Below are positions 47,929-56,130 of a stretch of DNA of 64,000 nucleotides, piece after piece. Numbering within the stretch: the first letter of the stretch is position 1; each line of letters begins with the position of its first letter. The position numbers and the translations under genes were made by a program. The DNA lies in NCBI RefSeq assembly GCF_018860545.1, contig NZ_JAHKPN010000011.1:186001-250000 (forward strand). The letters run 5' to 3'. The stretch is from Winogradskyella psychrotolerans. Lineage in GTDB: Bacteria; Bacteroidota; Bacteroidia; Flavobacteriales; Flavobacteriaceae. A model generated the notes under the pieces. It was not told where the DNA came from. It made no database searches and was given only the letters and a program-made list of their open reading frames with translations.

Positions 47929-49314
47929 GCCCAAAACATACTTATCATTGGCGCAGGACTCTGCGGAAGTCTACTAGCTCTAAGACTAGGGCAAAGAGGC
48001 TACAACGTAACCGTTTACGAAATGCGTCCAGACTTAAGAACTACAGATATTTCCGCTGGTCGTTCCATTAATTTAGCATTTTCCAACAGAGGAAATAAAG
48101 CTATGAAGCTCGTTGGCCTAGAAGACAAAGTCAAAGAACTTTGCATACCAATGAATGGTAGAATGATTCACGATAAAGAAGGCAATACGTTTTTATCTAA
48201 TTACAGCGGAAGAGATTACGAATACATCAATTCCATTTCTAGAGGCGATTTAAACGCATTACTTCTCAATGAAGCCGAAAAACATGATAACGTCACCATT
48301 CATTTCAACAAAAAATGCAAATCGGTTGACTTTGAAAAAACCACAGCATTATTTCAAGATTATAACTTTAAAGATGAATTTGTAGAAGATGCCGATTGTA
48401 TCATTGCCACAGATGGCGCAGGTTCGGCCTTGAGAAAAAGTTATTATTTAGGTAAGAAATTCTTATTCAGTTTCTCGCAAGACTATTTAAGTCATGGTTA
48501 TAAAGAATTAACCTTTTTACCAACGTATAACGGAGATTATAAAACCTATAAAAACGCCTTACATATTTGGCCAAGAAGTAGTTTTATGCTTATTGCGCTG
48601 CCCAACTTAGATGGTAGCTTTACAGTGACTTTATTTTTAAGTTTTGATGAAGGCCAATACAATTTCAATAATTTAACAACACCTGAAGCCGTAACGGAAT
48701 TCTTCAAAAAAGAATTTCCAGATGCATTGGCTATTATGCCCAATTTAGTGGATGATTTTTTTGAAAACCCAACAGCCTCATTAGGAACCGTAAAATGTTC
48801 GCCTTGGCATTATAAAGGCAACACCCTATTGATGGGAGATTCCGCACATGCCATTGTACCATTTTACGGACAAGGTATGAATGCCTCTTTTGAAGATGTG
48901 GTTGAATTCGATAAAGTATTAGACCAAAATTTAGACAATTGGGAAGCTACTTTTACAACTTACGAGAAAAACAGAAAGAAAGATACAGATGCCATTGCCG
49001 ATTTAGCTATTGACAATTTCCATGAAATGAAAGGTCATGTGGCAAATCCTATATTTCAAGAAAAACGAAAAATTGAAATGGCTCTAGAAAAAGAATTTCA
49101 AAATGCGTATTCGTCAAAATATAGTTTAGTTACCTTTAATGAAAACATAGGTTATAGACAGGCCATGTTAAAAGGAAGAGCACAAGACAAAGCGATTTTA
49201 AATCTGTTAACGGATAAGATTATTTCGTCAGAAGATGATTTAAAAACTATTTTAGACAAAGTAAACGCTGAAACTGAAGCTATTTTAGAAGATGATAGGA
49301 TTGCTGGGTTGTAA
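47866..49314 (+). CDS. kmo: kynurenine 3-monooxygenase
   Basis: A 482-residue FAD monooxygenase that hydroxylates kynurenine to 3-hydroxykynurenine. The dinucleotide motif IIGAGLCGSLLALRL puts GxGxxG at residues 29-34. Other marks: SAGRSINLAFSNRG, CIIATDGAGSALR, and GDSAHAIVPFYGQGMN; the C-terminal 80 residues form the hydrophobic/helical substrate-pocket region. The protein has about 24 extra residues before the first beta strand; residues 11-21 are encoded by the right arm of the palindromic element. No start codon lies between that arm and the FAD motif, so ATG 47866 is the best choice. Confidence 0.95.
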   Translation: MDNDKSNSEKVFPFGEDLEGAAQNILIIGAGLCGSLLALRLGQRGYNVTVYEMRPDLRTTDISAGRSINLAFSNRGNKAMKLVGLEDKVKELCIPMNGRMIHDKEGNTFLSNYSGRDYEYINSISRGDLNALLLNEAEKHDNVTIHFNKKCKSVDFEKTTALFQDYNFKDEFVEDADCIIATDGAGSALRKSYYLGKKFLFSFSQDYLSHGYKELTFLPTYNGDYKTYKNALHIWPRSSFMLIALPNLDGSFTVTLFLSFDEGQYNFNNLTTPEAVTEFFKKEFPDALAIMPNLVDDFFENPTASLGTVKCSPWHYKGNTLLMGDSAHAIVPFYGQGMNASFEDVVEFDKVLDQNLDNWEATFTTYEKNRKKDTDAIADLAIDNFHEMKGHVANPIFQEKRKIEMALEKEFQNAYSSKYSLVTFNENIGYRQAMLKGRAQDKAILNLLTDKIISSEDDLKTILDKVNAETEAILEDDRIAGL

Positions 49315-49319
49315 AAAAA

Positions 49320-49440
49320 AGCCCATCCTAACCTTCCCAAAGGGAAGGAACTAGTGACGCATAAAAAATATTAATTATAAATATTAACTCAATTTCCCGC
49401 TCTAATTTTTCCCCTATGGGGAAATTAAAAGGGGCTTTTT
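49320..49440. repeat. composite palindromic element, copy 2 (kmo-ridA)
   Basis: Left arm 49320-49354 (AGCCCATCCTAA, hairpin CCTTCCC-AAA-GGGAAGG) begins 5 bases after the kmo stop. Inverted right arm 49401-49440 (hairpin TTTCCCC-TAT-GGGGAAA, then AAAAGGGGCTTTTT) ends 5 bases before the next start. Confidence 0.8.
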
Positions 49441-49445
49441 AGACT

Positions 49446-49841
49446 ATGGAAGTAACACCAAGAGGAGCATATCCACACGTTAAACAAGTAGGCGATTTCA
49501 TTTTCGTTTCAGGTACAAGTTCGCGTCGACCAGACAACACTATTGCAGGTGTAGATGTCATTGACGAGATGGGAACCAAACGTTTAAACGCCTATACCCA
49601 AACCCAAGAAGTACTTAAAAACATAGAAAAGAACTTAGCAAAAGTTGGAGCAAGCCTTAAAGATGTGGTTGATGTGACCTCATTTTTAGTGAACATGAAT
49701 GACTTTGCCGACTACAACAAAGCCTACGGAGAATTCTTTGAAAAAGAAACAGGACCAACCAGAACAACCGTTGCAGTGCATCAGTTACCACATCCAGATT
49801 TGGTGGTGGAGATAAAGGTTATGGCTTACAAGAAATCTTAA
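49446..49841 (+). CDS. RidA-family 2-aminomuconate deaminase
   Basis: A 131-residue YjgF/RidA-fold enzyme. Seen are [53 protein letters not shown], and the substrate-carboxylate Arg in [16 protein letters not shown]. The [13 protein letters not shown] stretch and the position among kynurenine genes point to the deaminase converting 2-aminomuconate to 4-oxalocrotonate, rather than a generic enamine deaminase. One base separates it from the next gene. Confidence 0.88.
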   Translation: MEVTPRGAYPHVKQVGDFIFVSGTSSRRPDNTIAGVDVIDEMGTKRLNAYTQTQEVLKNIEKNLAKVGASLKDVVDVTSFLVNMNDFADYNKAYGEFFEKETGPTRTTVAVHQLPHPDLVVEIKVMAYKKS

Positions 49842-49842
49842 A

Positions 49843-50466
49843 ATGAAGAAAATAGTTTTAATCTTATTTCTATTTATCAGCTGCTATTCATTTGCCGATG
49901 CAGGCTACGCCTATCGTTTTCATTTAAATCTTATATCTAAAAAAGGTGATACACTAAACGGATACTATTATCTATACACTGAAAATGAATTTAGAAGAAA
50001 TAACGATTTTAAAGATTTTTTAGGTAAAGATATTATTACTTTATATTCTTCAATTTCAACTATATCCATAGGAAGCCTAGCTTTAGATTTTACAAAAACT
50101 GATTTTAAAAAAACAATAAATCTTTCCGACTATTGGAAAGTAAGTATAATCGATTATTTAGATTTTGGAGTGACAGACAGAATCTTTGAATTAACTGATG
50201 CGGAATATGATCTAATTAAAATCAATCAACCTAATTTTGTAGGAATCTACAACGAAAAATATACTGAAAATTGTAGTACAATACTAATGACTTGGAATAA
50301 TGATACTGAATTATTAAACCATAGAAATGACATTTCAGAAAAGTTAAAGTCCTTTGAAGACAATTTCACTAAACATAATGAAGAACTAATTAATTATTTT
50401 AAAGAAAAAAAAGAATCTCTACTCAATAAAGGCATATTATTAATATTTCATTGTGATGCATTATAA
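49843..50466 (+). CDS. small secreted protein of unknown function inside the kynurenine operon
   Basis: A 207-residue protein with a signal peptide (IVLILFLFISCYSFADA). The mature part is charged and beta-rich up to about residue 120, then helical (NDISEKLKSFEDNFTKHNEELINYFKEKKESLL). It resembles no enzyme of tryptophan breakdown. It starts 1 base after ridA and its stop codon directly abuts the next ATG, so it must be on the same transcript. Codon use looks more AT-rich than its neighbours by eye. I do not recognise it. Confidence 0.7.
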   Translation: MKKIVLILFLFISCYSFADAGYAYRFHLNLISKKGDTLNGYYYLYTENEFRRNNDFKDFLGKDIITLYSSISTISIGSLALDFTKTDFKKTINLSDYWKVSIIDYLDFGVTDRIFELTDAEYDLIKINQPNFVGIYNEKYTENCSTILMTWNNDTELLNHRNDISEKLKSFEDNFTKHNEELINYFKEKKESLLNKGILLIFHCDAL

Positions 50467-51906
50467 ATGAACATTCAAAACTACATAAAAGGAAAATTCC
50501 AAAACCCAATTCAAGGCAACTGGTTAGACAACTACAATCCATCTGATGGAGAAATCTACGGACAAATTCCAAACTCATCAAAAGAAGATATAGAAAGCGC
50601 ATACAAAAGTGCAAAATCAGCATTCTCTAGTTGGAGTCAAACCACATTAGAAGAACGTAGCAGAATTTTAATAAAAATTTCAGAATTACTAGAAGCTAAC
50701 TTAGAGCGTTTTGCAGAAGCCGAAAGTAAAGATAACGGCAAACCTGTAAGTTTAGCAAAAGCCGTTGATATTCCTAGAGCAGCGAGTAATTTTCGATTCT
50801 TTGGGAATGCGATAACGCAATTCGCGAGTGAAAGTCATGAATCTGTAGGTCAAAATGCCTTTAATTATACCTTACGTCAACCCATTGGAGTTGTAGGTTG
50901 TATTTCGCCTTGGAACCTTCCACTCTATCTCTTTACATGGAAAATCGCACCAGCATTAGCCGCAGGAAATTGCGTCGTTGCCAAACCAAGTGAAGTCACG
51001 CCAATGACAGCTTATTTACTTGGTGAAATTTGTAACGAAGCAGGTTTGCCAGAAGGTGTTTTAAACATTGTTCATGGACTAGGAACAACCACAGGACAAG
51101 CCATTATTGAGCATCCAAATATTAAAGCTATTTCTTTTACAGGAGGTACTGCCACAGGAGCGCACATTGCAAAAGTCGCTGCGCCACTATTTAAAAAACT
51201 ATCTTTAGAATTAGGCGGAAAAAATCCAAATATCATTTTTGCCGATTGTGATTATGAGGACATGTTGAATACCACAGTACGTTCCTCTTTTGCTAATCAA
51301 GGGCAAATTTGCTTGTGTGGCAGTCGCATTTTTGTAGAAGCGTCTATCTATGATAAATTCAAAAAAGACTTTGTTGAAAAAGTAAAAGCTTTAAAAGTTG
51401 GACATCCATCTGAAGCCGACACCAATATTGGAGCTTTAGTCTCTAAATCGCATTTGGAGAAAGTAAAAGCATACATCAACATTGCGAAAGAAGAACATGG
51501 AACTGTTCTTTGTGGTGGAAATGAAATAACAATTAAAGGTTTTGAAAACGGTTATTATTTAGAACCAACCGTTATTGAAGTGCCAAATGACGACTGCAGA
51601 GTAAACCAAGAAGAAATATTTGGACCTGTCGTAACTATAATGCCATTCAATTCAGAAGATGAGGTTTTAGAAATGGCAAACAAAGTAAAATATGGTTTAT
51701 CCGCAACATTATGGACCAACAATTTAAAACGTACCATGCGAATGAGTAACGAACTACAAGCCGGTATTGTTTGGGTAAACACTTGGATGATGCGCGATTT
51801 AAGAACCCCTTTTGGAGGCGTAAAAGCATCTGGAGTTGGACGTGAAGGTGGTTTTGAAGCTTTGCGTTTTTTTACGGAAGCTAAGAATGTTTGTATAAAA
51901 TACTAG
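50467..51906 (+). CDS. 2-aminomuconate 6-semialdehyde dehydrogenase (ALDH superfamily)
   Basis: A 479-residue aldehyde dehydrogenase. Cofactor and active-site marks: PWNLPLYLFTWKIAPALAAG, VAKPSEVTPMTA, SFTGGTATG, general-base Glu in LELGGKNPN, nucleophile Cys282 in ANQGQICLCGS, and EEIFGPVVTIMPF. Context and similarity to the hydroxymuconic/aminomuconic semialdehyde group (ALDH8A1-like) indicate oxidation of 2-aminomuconate semialdehyde. Directly abuts the secreted-protein gene; its stop is followed at once by element copy 3. Confidence 0.9.
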   Translation: MNIQNYIKGKFQNPIQGNWLDNYNPSDGEIYGQIPNSSKEDIESAYKSAKSAFSSWSQTTLEERSRILIKISELLEANLERFAEAESKDNGKPVSLAKAVDIPRAASNFRFFGNAITQFASESHESVGQNAFNYTLRQPIGVVGCISPWNLPLYLFTWKIAPALAAGNCVVAKPSEVTPMTAYLLGEICNEAGLPEGVLNIVHGLGTTTGQAIIEHPNIKAISFTGGTATGAHIAKVAAPLFKKLSLELGGKNPNIIFADCDYEDMLNTTVRSSFANQGQICLCGSRIFVEASIYDKFKKDFVEKVKALKVGHPSEADTNIGALVSKSHLEKVKAYINIAKEEHGTVLCGGNEITIKGFENGYYLEPTVIEVPNDDCRVNQEEIFGPVVTIMPFNSEDEVLEMANKVKYGLSATLWTNNLKRTMRMSNELQAGIVWVNTWMMRDLRTPFGGVKASGVGREGGFEALRFFTEAKNVCIKY

Positions 51907-52032
51907 AAGCCCATCTTCCGTCTTCCCGTAAGGGAAGAAACTAGATTGGAACTCTAAATATAAATTGAATAAAATTTTAAAATAATAACTCTTAACAAAA
52001 CTCCTTCCCTTTGGGAAGGTTGGGATGGGCTT
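51907..52032. repeat. composite palindromic element, copy 3 (ALDH-SDR)
   Basis: Left arm 51907-51944 starts on the base after the ALDH stop (AAGCCCATC, hairpin TCTTCCC-GTAA-GGGAAGA). Inverted right arm 52001-52032 (hairpin CCTTCCC-TTT-GGGAAGG, ending GATGGGCTT) stops on the base before the SDR ATG. Outer nine bases AAGCCCATC / GATGGGCTT pair perfectly. Confidence 0.85.
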
Positions 52033-52815
52033 ATGAATTTACAACTAAACAACAAATACGCACTTGTCTGCGGCAGTACAGCAGGAATAGGAAAAGCAAC
52101 AGCACAAGCTTTAGCAGCAGAAGGTGTTCAAATTACATTAGTAGCGAGAAATGAAGACAAACTAAAAACAGTACTTTCGGAATTACCGCAACAAAGAGCA
52201 CACGATTATATTGTGGCTGATTTTTCAAATCCTGATGATTTAAAAGCAAAGGTTTCAGATTATATTTCAAACCAACATGGTTTTCATATTTTGGTAAATA
52301 ATACAGGAGGCCCAAAAGGAGGCCCTATTTTTTCTGCCGAAGTTGATGAATTTGAATCGGCATTTACCCAACATTTAAAATGTAATCATGTGTTAGTTCA
52401 AACTACCGTTCCTTTTATGAAAGAGGAAGGTTTTGGTCGCGTCATTAATGTGATTTCAACATCTGTAAAACAACCTTTAGATGGTCTTGGAGTTAGTAAT
52501 ACCATAAGAGGAGCGGTTGCCAATTGGAGTAAAACGTTGGCTAATGAACTTGGACAGTTTGGTATTACCGTAAACAATGTTTTACCTGGAGCCACTGGTA
52601 CAGAACGTTTAACTCAAATTATAAAAAACAAATCGGTAAAATCTGGGAATACTGAAGAAGAAGCTGCCAATGCCATGAAAAATGCAGTACCAGCAAAACG
52701 CTTTGCGCAACCAGAAGAACTTGCCGATGCTATCACCTTTTTAGCAAGTGAACGTGCTGCTTATATTAACGGAATTAACCTTCCTGTTGATGGCGGACGA
52801 ACAAAATCTTTGTAA
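52033..52815 (+). CDS. SDR-family oxidoreductase lacking the canonical YxxxK
   Basis: A 260-residue short-chain dehydrogenase/reductase. The Rossmann motif is VCGSTAGIGKATAQAL, the NNxG strand reads LVNNTGGPKGG, and the C-terminal NGINLPVDGG is typical. At the active site, where YxxxK is expected, the sequence is Ser155-Asn-Thr-Ile-Arg159 (GLGVSNTIRGAVANWSK), so both the catalytic Tyr and Lys are replaced. It lies in the kynurenine operon; its substrate is unknown, and 2-aminomuconate or downstream oxo-acids are only guesses from context. Confidence 0.88.
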   Translation: MNLQLNNKYALVCGSTAGIGKATAQALAAEGVQITLVARNEDKLKTVLSELPQQRAHDYIVADFSNPDDLKAKVSDYISNQHGFHILVNNTGGPKGGPIFSAEVDEFESAFTQHLKCNHVLVQTTVPFMKEEGFGRVINVISTSVKQPLDGLGVSNTIRGAVANWSKTLANELGQFGITVNNVLPGATGTERLTQIIKNKSVKSGNTEEEAANAMKNAVPAKRFAQPEELADAITFLASERAAYINGINLPVDGGRTKSL

Positions 52816-52817
52816 AG

Positions 52818-53030
52818 AGCCCTTCCCTAACCCTTCCCATAAGGGAAGGAGAAACTGTTGCGGTAATTCTTAACTTAAAAATAGGCTTTAAAGGTTTTAA
52901 AAACCTATACGGTCTTTGTATATTAGTGAAATTATTTTTTAGCTATTACGATTTAAATATTATTGTTTAATAACTACTCTTATTCGCCCAAGTAAGAGTT
53001 CCTTCCCAATGGGAAGGCTAGGATGGGCTT
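52818..53030. repeat. composite palindromic element, copy 4 (SDR-HAO)
   Basis: Left arm 52818-52856 starts 2 bases after the SDR stop (AGCCCTTCCCTAACC, hairpin CCTTCCC-ATAA-GGGAAGG). Inverted right arm 52997-53030 (hairpin CCTTCCC-AAT-GGGAAGG, then CTAGGATGGGCTT) ends 9 bases before the next start. A degenerate AACCT-type palindrome lies inside near 52884-52917. Confidence 0.8.
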
Positions 53031-53039
53031 CTTCTTATC

Positions 53040-53519
53040 ATGAGCAAATTATTTCCCCCCATAAATTTTAAAGAATGGATTGAAGAAAATCGTCATTTAC
53101 TTAAACCACCTGTTGGTAACAAAGTGGTTTGGAAAGATGGCGACTTTATTGTCATGGTTGTTGGTGGTCCTAACGACCGTACAGATTATCATTATAATGA
53201 AACACCAGAATTTTTCTATCAAGTAGAAGGAGATATTGTTTTAAAAGTCATTGATGATGGCGTACCTAAAGACATTCATATTAAAGAAGGTGATATCTTT
53301 TTATTACCGCCAAAAGTGCCGCATTCGCCACAACGTGGACCAAATACTGTTGGTTTAGTTATAGAATACCCAAGAGATGAAGGCGTAAAAGATAAGTTAC
53401 AATGGTATTCTGAGAAAGATGCTAATCTGCTATACGAAGAGGAATTTACTTTGGATAATATAGAAACCGATATGCCTGCCATTTTTGATAGATATAACAA
53501 GACTATTAAAAAGGACTAA
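53040..53519 (+). CDS. nbaC: 3-hydroxyanthranilate 3,4-dioxygenase (short form)
   Basis: A 159-residue cupin ring-cleaving dioxygenase turning 3-hydroxyanthranilate into 2-amino-3-carboxymuconate semialdehyde. Fe ligands His51, Glu57 and His95 ([21 protein letters not shown]) and substrate Arg47 and Arg99 are present at positions matching the studied bacterial enzyme. The C-terminal rubredoxin-like four-cysteine site of many bacterial enzymes is missing: the first CxxC region reads WYSEKDANL. The protein ends about 15 residues early relative to that form. ACMS decarboxylase follows after 52 bases. Confidence 0.95.
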   Translation: MSKLFPPINFKEWIEENRHLLKPPVGNKVVWKDGDFIVMVVGGPNDRTDYHYNETPEFFYQVEGDIVLKVIDDGVPKDIHIKEGDIFLLPPKVPHSPQRGPNTVGLVIEYPRDEGVKDKLQWYSEKDANLLYEEEFTLDNIETDMPAIFDRYNKTIKKD

Positions 53520-53571
53520 ATTAGAAATTAAATAGATTTCATAACTAACCATCTCATAATTCAACCCTAAT

Positions 53572-54657
53572 ATGAGCAAACGCAAACTAAGAATAAACGG
53601 CCACTCTCACCTTCTACCTTATCCTGAGGAAATACCTCAGTTTATGAAGGATAAAGAAATCTTTTGGGTGGATAAAGACCGAAAATTTATGCTTCAAAAG
53701 GACTGGAATCGTCCGATCACTGATTCTAGTTTTTTCTTAGATGAAAAGTTGGAATGGATGGAACGCAATAAGCTAGACCATGCTGTAGTTTTAAATTTAT
53801 CTCAACTTTACGGCAACGGTTTAAGGGTTGAAGAAATGAAGCAGGCTTTACGCTTTCAGAATGATTTTAATGCTAAAATTCAACATAATCATCCTAGCAA
53901 ATTTACCTGTGGTTTCGTGGTTCATCCGGGTTTTGTAAGAAGTGCTTGTTGGGAAATTGAGCGTTGCGTTGAAGTTTTGGGTATGCAATTATTGTGTTTA
54001 CCAACCCACTATATGGACTCTATTGGCACTTGGCGTTGTATTTTTGATGAAGAAAATGAGCCCATTTTTGAAATGGCCAACAAATATAATTTGGCTGTTG
54101 AAATTCATCCTTACGATGGGGAAAAATTTATAAAATTAGAAAACACATCATGGCGTTTTCATTTAATTTGGATGTTAGCACAATGTGGTGATGCATATCA
54201 CTTCTTAACTTTAAATGGTTACCAAGATAAATATCCTAATATGCGTACTTGTTTTGCGCATGGCGGACAATTGGCACAAATTAATTTAGGACGACGGATT
54301 CAAGGATTTGATGGGCGACCAGATTTATTTGAAGGTAAGAGTCATCCAAGAAAAGCCGTAGGGCATAAAAATATATTCTTTGACACTTTAGTACATGATA
54401 CTGGTGGTTTAGAATTATTGATTAGAAATCAAGGTTCTAAACAAGTGATAATGGGACTTGATGACCCTTATCCGTTAGGCGAAATGGAAAGCGAAAAACA
54501 ATCTTCTTATCCTGGAAAAATAATTGATTTAGCTATTGATAGAGAAATTATTACCAAAACTGAAAGCGATGCTATTTGGGAAGATAATGTGATACAATGG
54601 CTTTGTGGCGATGATGAAGACGCAAAAAAGAAATTAGTAAATAGGATATTATCCTAA
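53572..54657 (+). CDS. nbaD: 2-amino-3-carboxymuconate-6-semialdehyde decarboxylase (ACMSD)
   Basis: A 361-residue amidohydrolase-fold zinc decarboxylase. Metal ligands: His11 and His13 (INGHSHLLPYP), His179 (VEIHPYDG), and Asp297 (GLDDPYPLG), with catalytic His230 (CFAHGGQL). It removes the carboxyl group of ACMS to give 2-aminomuconate semialdehyde, steering carbon to oxidation rather than to quinolinate and NAD. Last recognisable gene of the operon. Confidence 0.94.
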   Translation: MSKRKLRINGHSHLLPYPEEIPQFMKDKEIFWVDKDRKFMLQKDWNRPITDSSFFLDEKLEWMERNKLDHAVVLNLSQLYGNGLRVEEMKQALRFQNDFNAKIQHNHPSKFTCGFVVHPGFVRSACWEIERCVEVLGMQLLCLPTHYMDSIGTWRCIFDEENEPIFEMANKYNLAVEIHPYDGEKFIKLENTSWRFHLIWMLAQCGDAYHFLTLNGYQDKYPNMRTCFAHGGQLAQINLGRRIQGFDGRPDLFEGKSHPRKAVGHKNIFFDTLVHDTGGLELLIRNQGSKQVIMGLDDPYPLGEMESEKQSSYPGKIIDLAIDREIITKTESDAIWEDNVIQWLCGDDEDAKKKLVNRILS

Positions 54658-54698
54658 TAATTTCCCATGTGTTATTCTTATAATTAAAATTATCATTT

Positions 54699-55340
54699 AT
54701 GTATTTCCTGCCCGAAAATTTAGATAAATATGTAGTTGACCATTCTGAACAAGAACCCAAACTACTGCAAAAACTTACTAGAGAAACCTATCAAAAAGTA
54801 TTACAACCTATAATGCTTAGCGGACCATATCAAGGTCGTGTATTGAGTATGATATCTAAATTAATTAGACCTAAATCTATTTTAGAATTAGGGACATTTA
54901 CAGGCTATGCAACTTTATGTTTGGCAGAAGGGCTTCAAAAACATGGAACACTTCACACTATAGATATAAATGAAGAATTGGTTGATTTCCAGCGAACATA
55001 TTTTGATAAATCTGACTATGGAAAACAGATTATTCAGCATACAGGAAGTGCCTTAGATATTATTCCTGAATTAGAAGATACATTTGATTTAATCTTCATT
55101 GATGCTGATAAACCGAACTATTCTAATTATTTTAATTTAATAATTGACAAGTTGAATCCTGGCGGTGTCATCCTTTCTGATAATGTGTTATGGCATGGAA
55201 AAGTTGTAGAACCTTTAGATGAAAAAGATAAATCCACCAAAGCCGTTTTAGAATACAACACGCTTCTTAAAAATGACGAACGCATTGAAACTGTTCTTCT
55301 ACCAATAAGAGACGGATTAACTATTAGTAGAAAAAAATAA
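54699..55340 (+). CDS. O-methyltransferase (caffeoyl-CoA OMT-like, family 3)
   Basis: A 213-residue class I SAM methyltransferase. Seen are ILELGTFTGYATLCLAEGL (motif I), HTIDINEEL, FDLIFIDADKPNYSNYF with the metal-binding Asp, and GGVILSDNVLWHGKVVEP. Such enzymes methylate catechol-like hydroxyls; 3-hydroxyanthranilate or its relatives would be plausible given the neighbours, but this is only inference. It begins 41 bases after the ACMSD gene. Confidence 0.92.
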   Translation: MYFLPENLDKYVVDHSEQEPKLLQKLTRETYQKVLQPIMLSGPYQGRVLSMISKLIRPKSILELGTFTGYATLCLAEGLQKHGTLHTIDINEELVDFQRTYFDKSDYGKQIIQHTGSALDIIPELEDTFDLIFIDADKPNYSNYFNLIIDKLNPGGVILSDNVLWHGKVVEPLDEKDKSTKAVLEYNTLLKNDERIETVLLPIRDGLTISRKK

Positions 55341-55350
55341 TCGCGCAGCT

Positions 55351-56130
55351 ATGAGTGACATTGACATTAGAACCGCAGATGTTATTAAATACATTACGCC
55401 TTTGAGAGAAGGAGGTTCTCTACCTGCTATAATTGAAGCTAGTGATGATTTTCTATATGTTTTAAAGTTTCGAGGTGCTGGCCAAGGAACCAAAGCTCTC
55501 ATTGCAGAATTTATTGGAGGTGAATTAGCCAGAGCTATTGGTTTAAAAGTTCCTGAATTAGTTTTTTTAAATTTAGACGATTCCTTTAGCAAAACTGAAC
55601 CCGATGAAGAAATACAAGATTTATTGAAATTTAGTGTAGGTCTAAATCTCGGGTTGCATTACCTAAGTAGCTCTATTACCTTTGATCCTTTAGTGTCTGT
55701 TGCTGATGCAATGACATCATCCAAAATTGTACTACTGGATAGTATAATTAGCAATATAGACCGAACTGTAAAAAACACCAATTTATTAAATTGGAATAAC
55801 GAATTATGGGTTATAGATAATGGTGCCAGTTTCTATTTTCATCATAATTGGAGTACCTGGAAAAATCATCTAACCAGAACCTTTCCCTTGATTAAAGATC
55901 ACGTCCTTTTGGAGCGTGCCTCGCAATTAAATGAAGCCTCTCAACAGATTATCGCAACATTAGACCAAAATACCATTGAAGATATTATTTACAAAATACC
56001 TGAAGATTGGCTAATCAATGAGTCTGATTCATTTACACCAGACCAAATGAGAAAAGCTTATATTGAATACTTAAATTCGAGACTCTCAAAAATTGACACC
56101 TTAGTAAAAGAAGCTGAAGATGCAAGATAA
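55351..56130 (+). CDS. HipA-like kinase-domain protein
   Basis: A 259-residue protein with a compact HipA/PI3K-like kinase fold: a basic strand with Lys39 (LYVLKFRG), a Gly/Thr loop and helix (GQGTKALIAEFIGGELARAIGLKVPE), the catalytic stretch Asp137-Arg with Asn142 and Asn144 (NIDRTVKNTN), and a metal-binding Asp156-Asn-Gly (VIDNGAS). It lacks the N-terminal HipA extension and there is no HipB-like DNA-binding partner. The following DUF3037 gene overlaps it by 11 bases, a recurring pairing. Kinase target unknown. Confidence 0.82.
   Translation: MSDIDIRTADVIKYITPLREGGSLPAIIEASDDFLYVLKFRGAGQGTKALIAEFIGGELARAIGLKVPELVFLNLDDSFSKTEPDEEIQDLLKFSVGLNLGLHYLSSSITFDPLVSVADAMTSSKIVLLDSIISNIDRTVKNTNLLNWNNELWVIDNGASFYFHHNWSTWKNHLTRTFPLIKDHVLLERASQLNEASQQIIATLDQNTIEDIIYKIPEDWLINESDSFTPDQMRKAYIEYLNSRLSKIDTLVKEAEDAR

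Noticed and set aside
49320..53030. Kynurenine-operon elements as integron attC sites or insertion-sequence ends
   Set aside because: There is no integrase or transposase, the core sites of attC are missing, no target-site duplication is evident, and the genes between them form an ordinary pathway.
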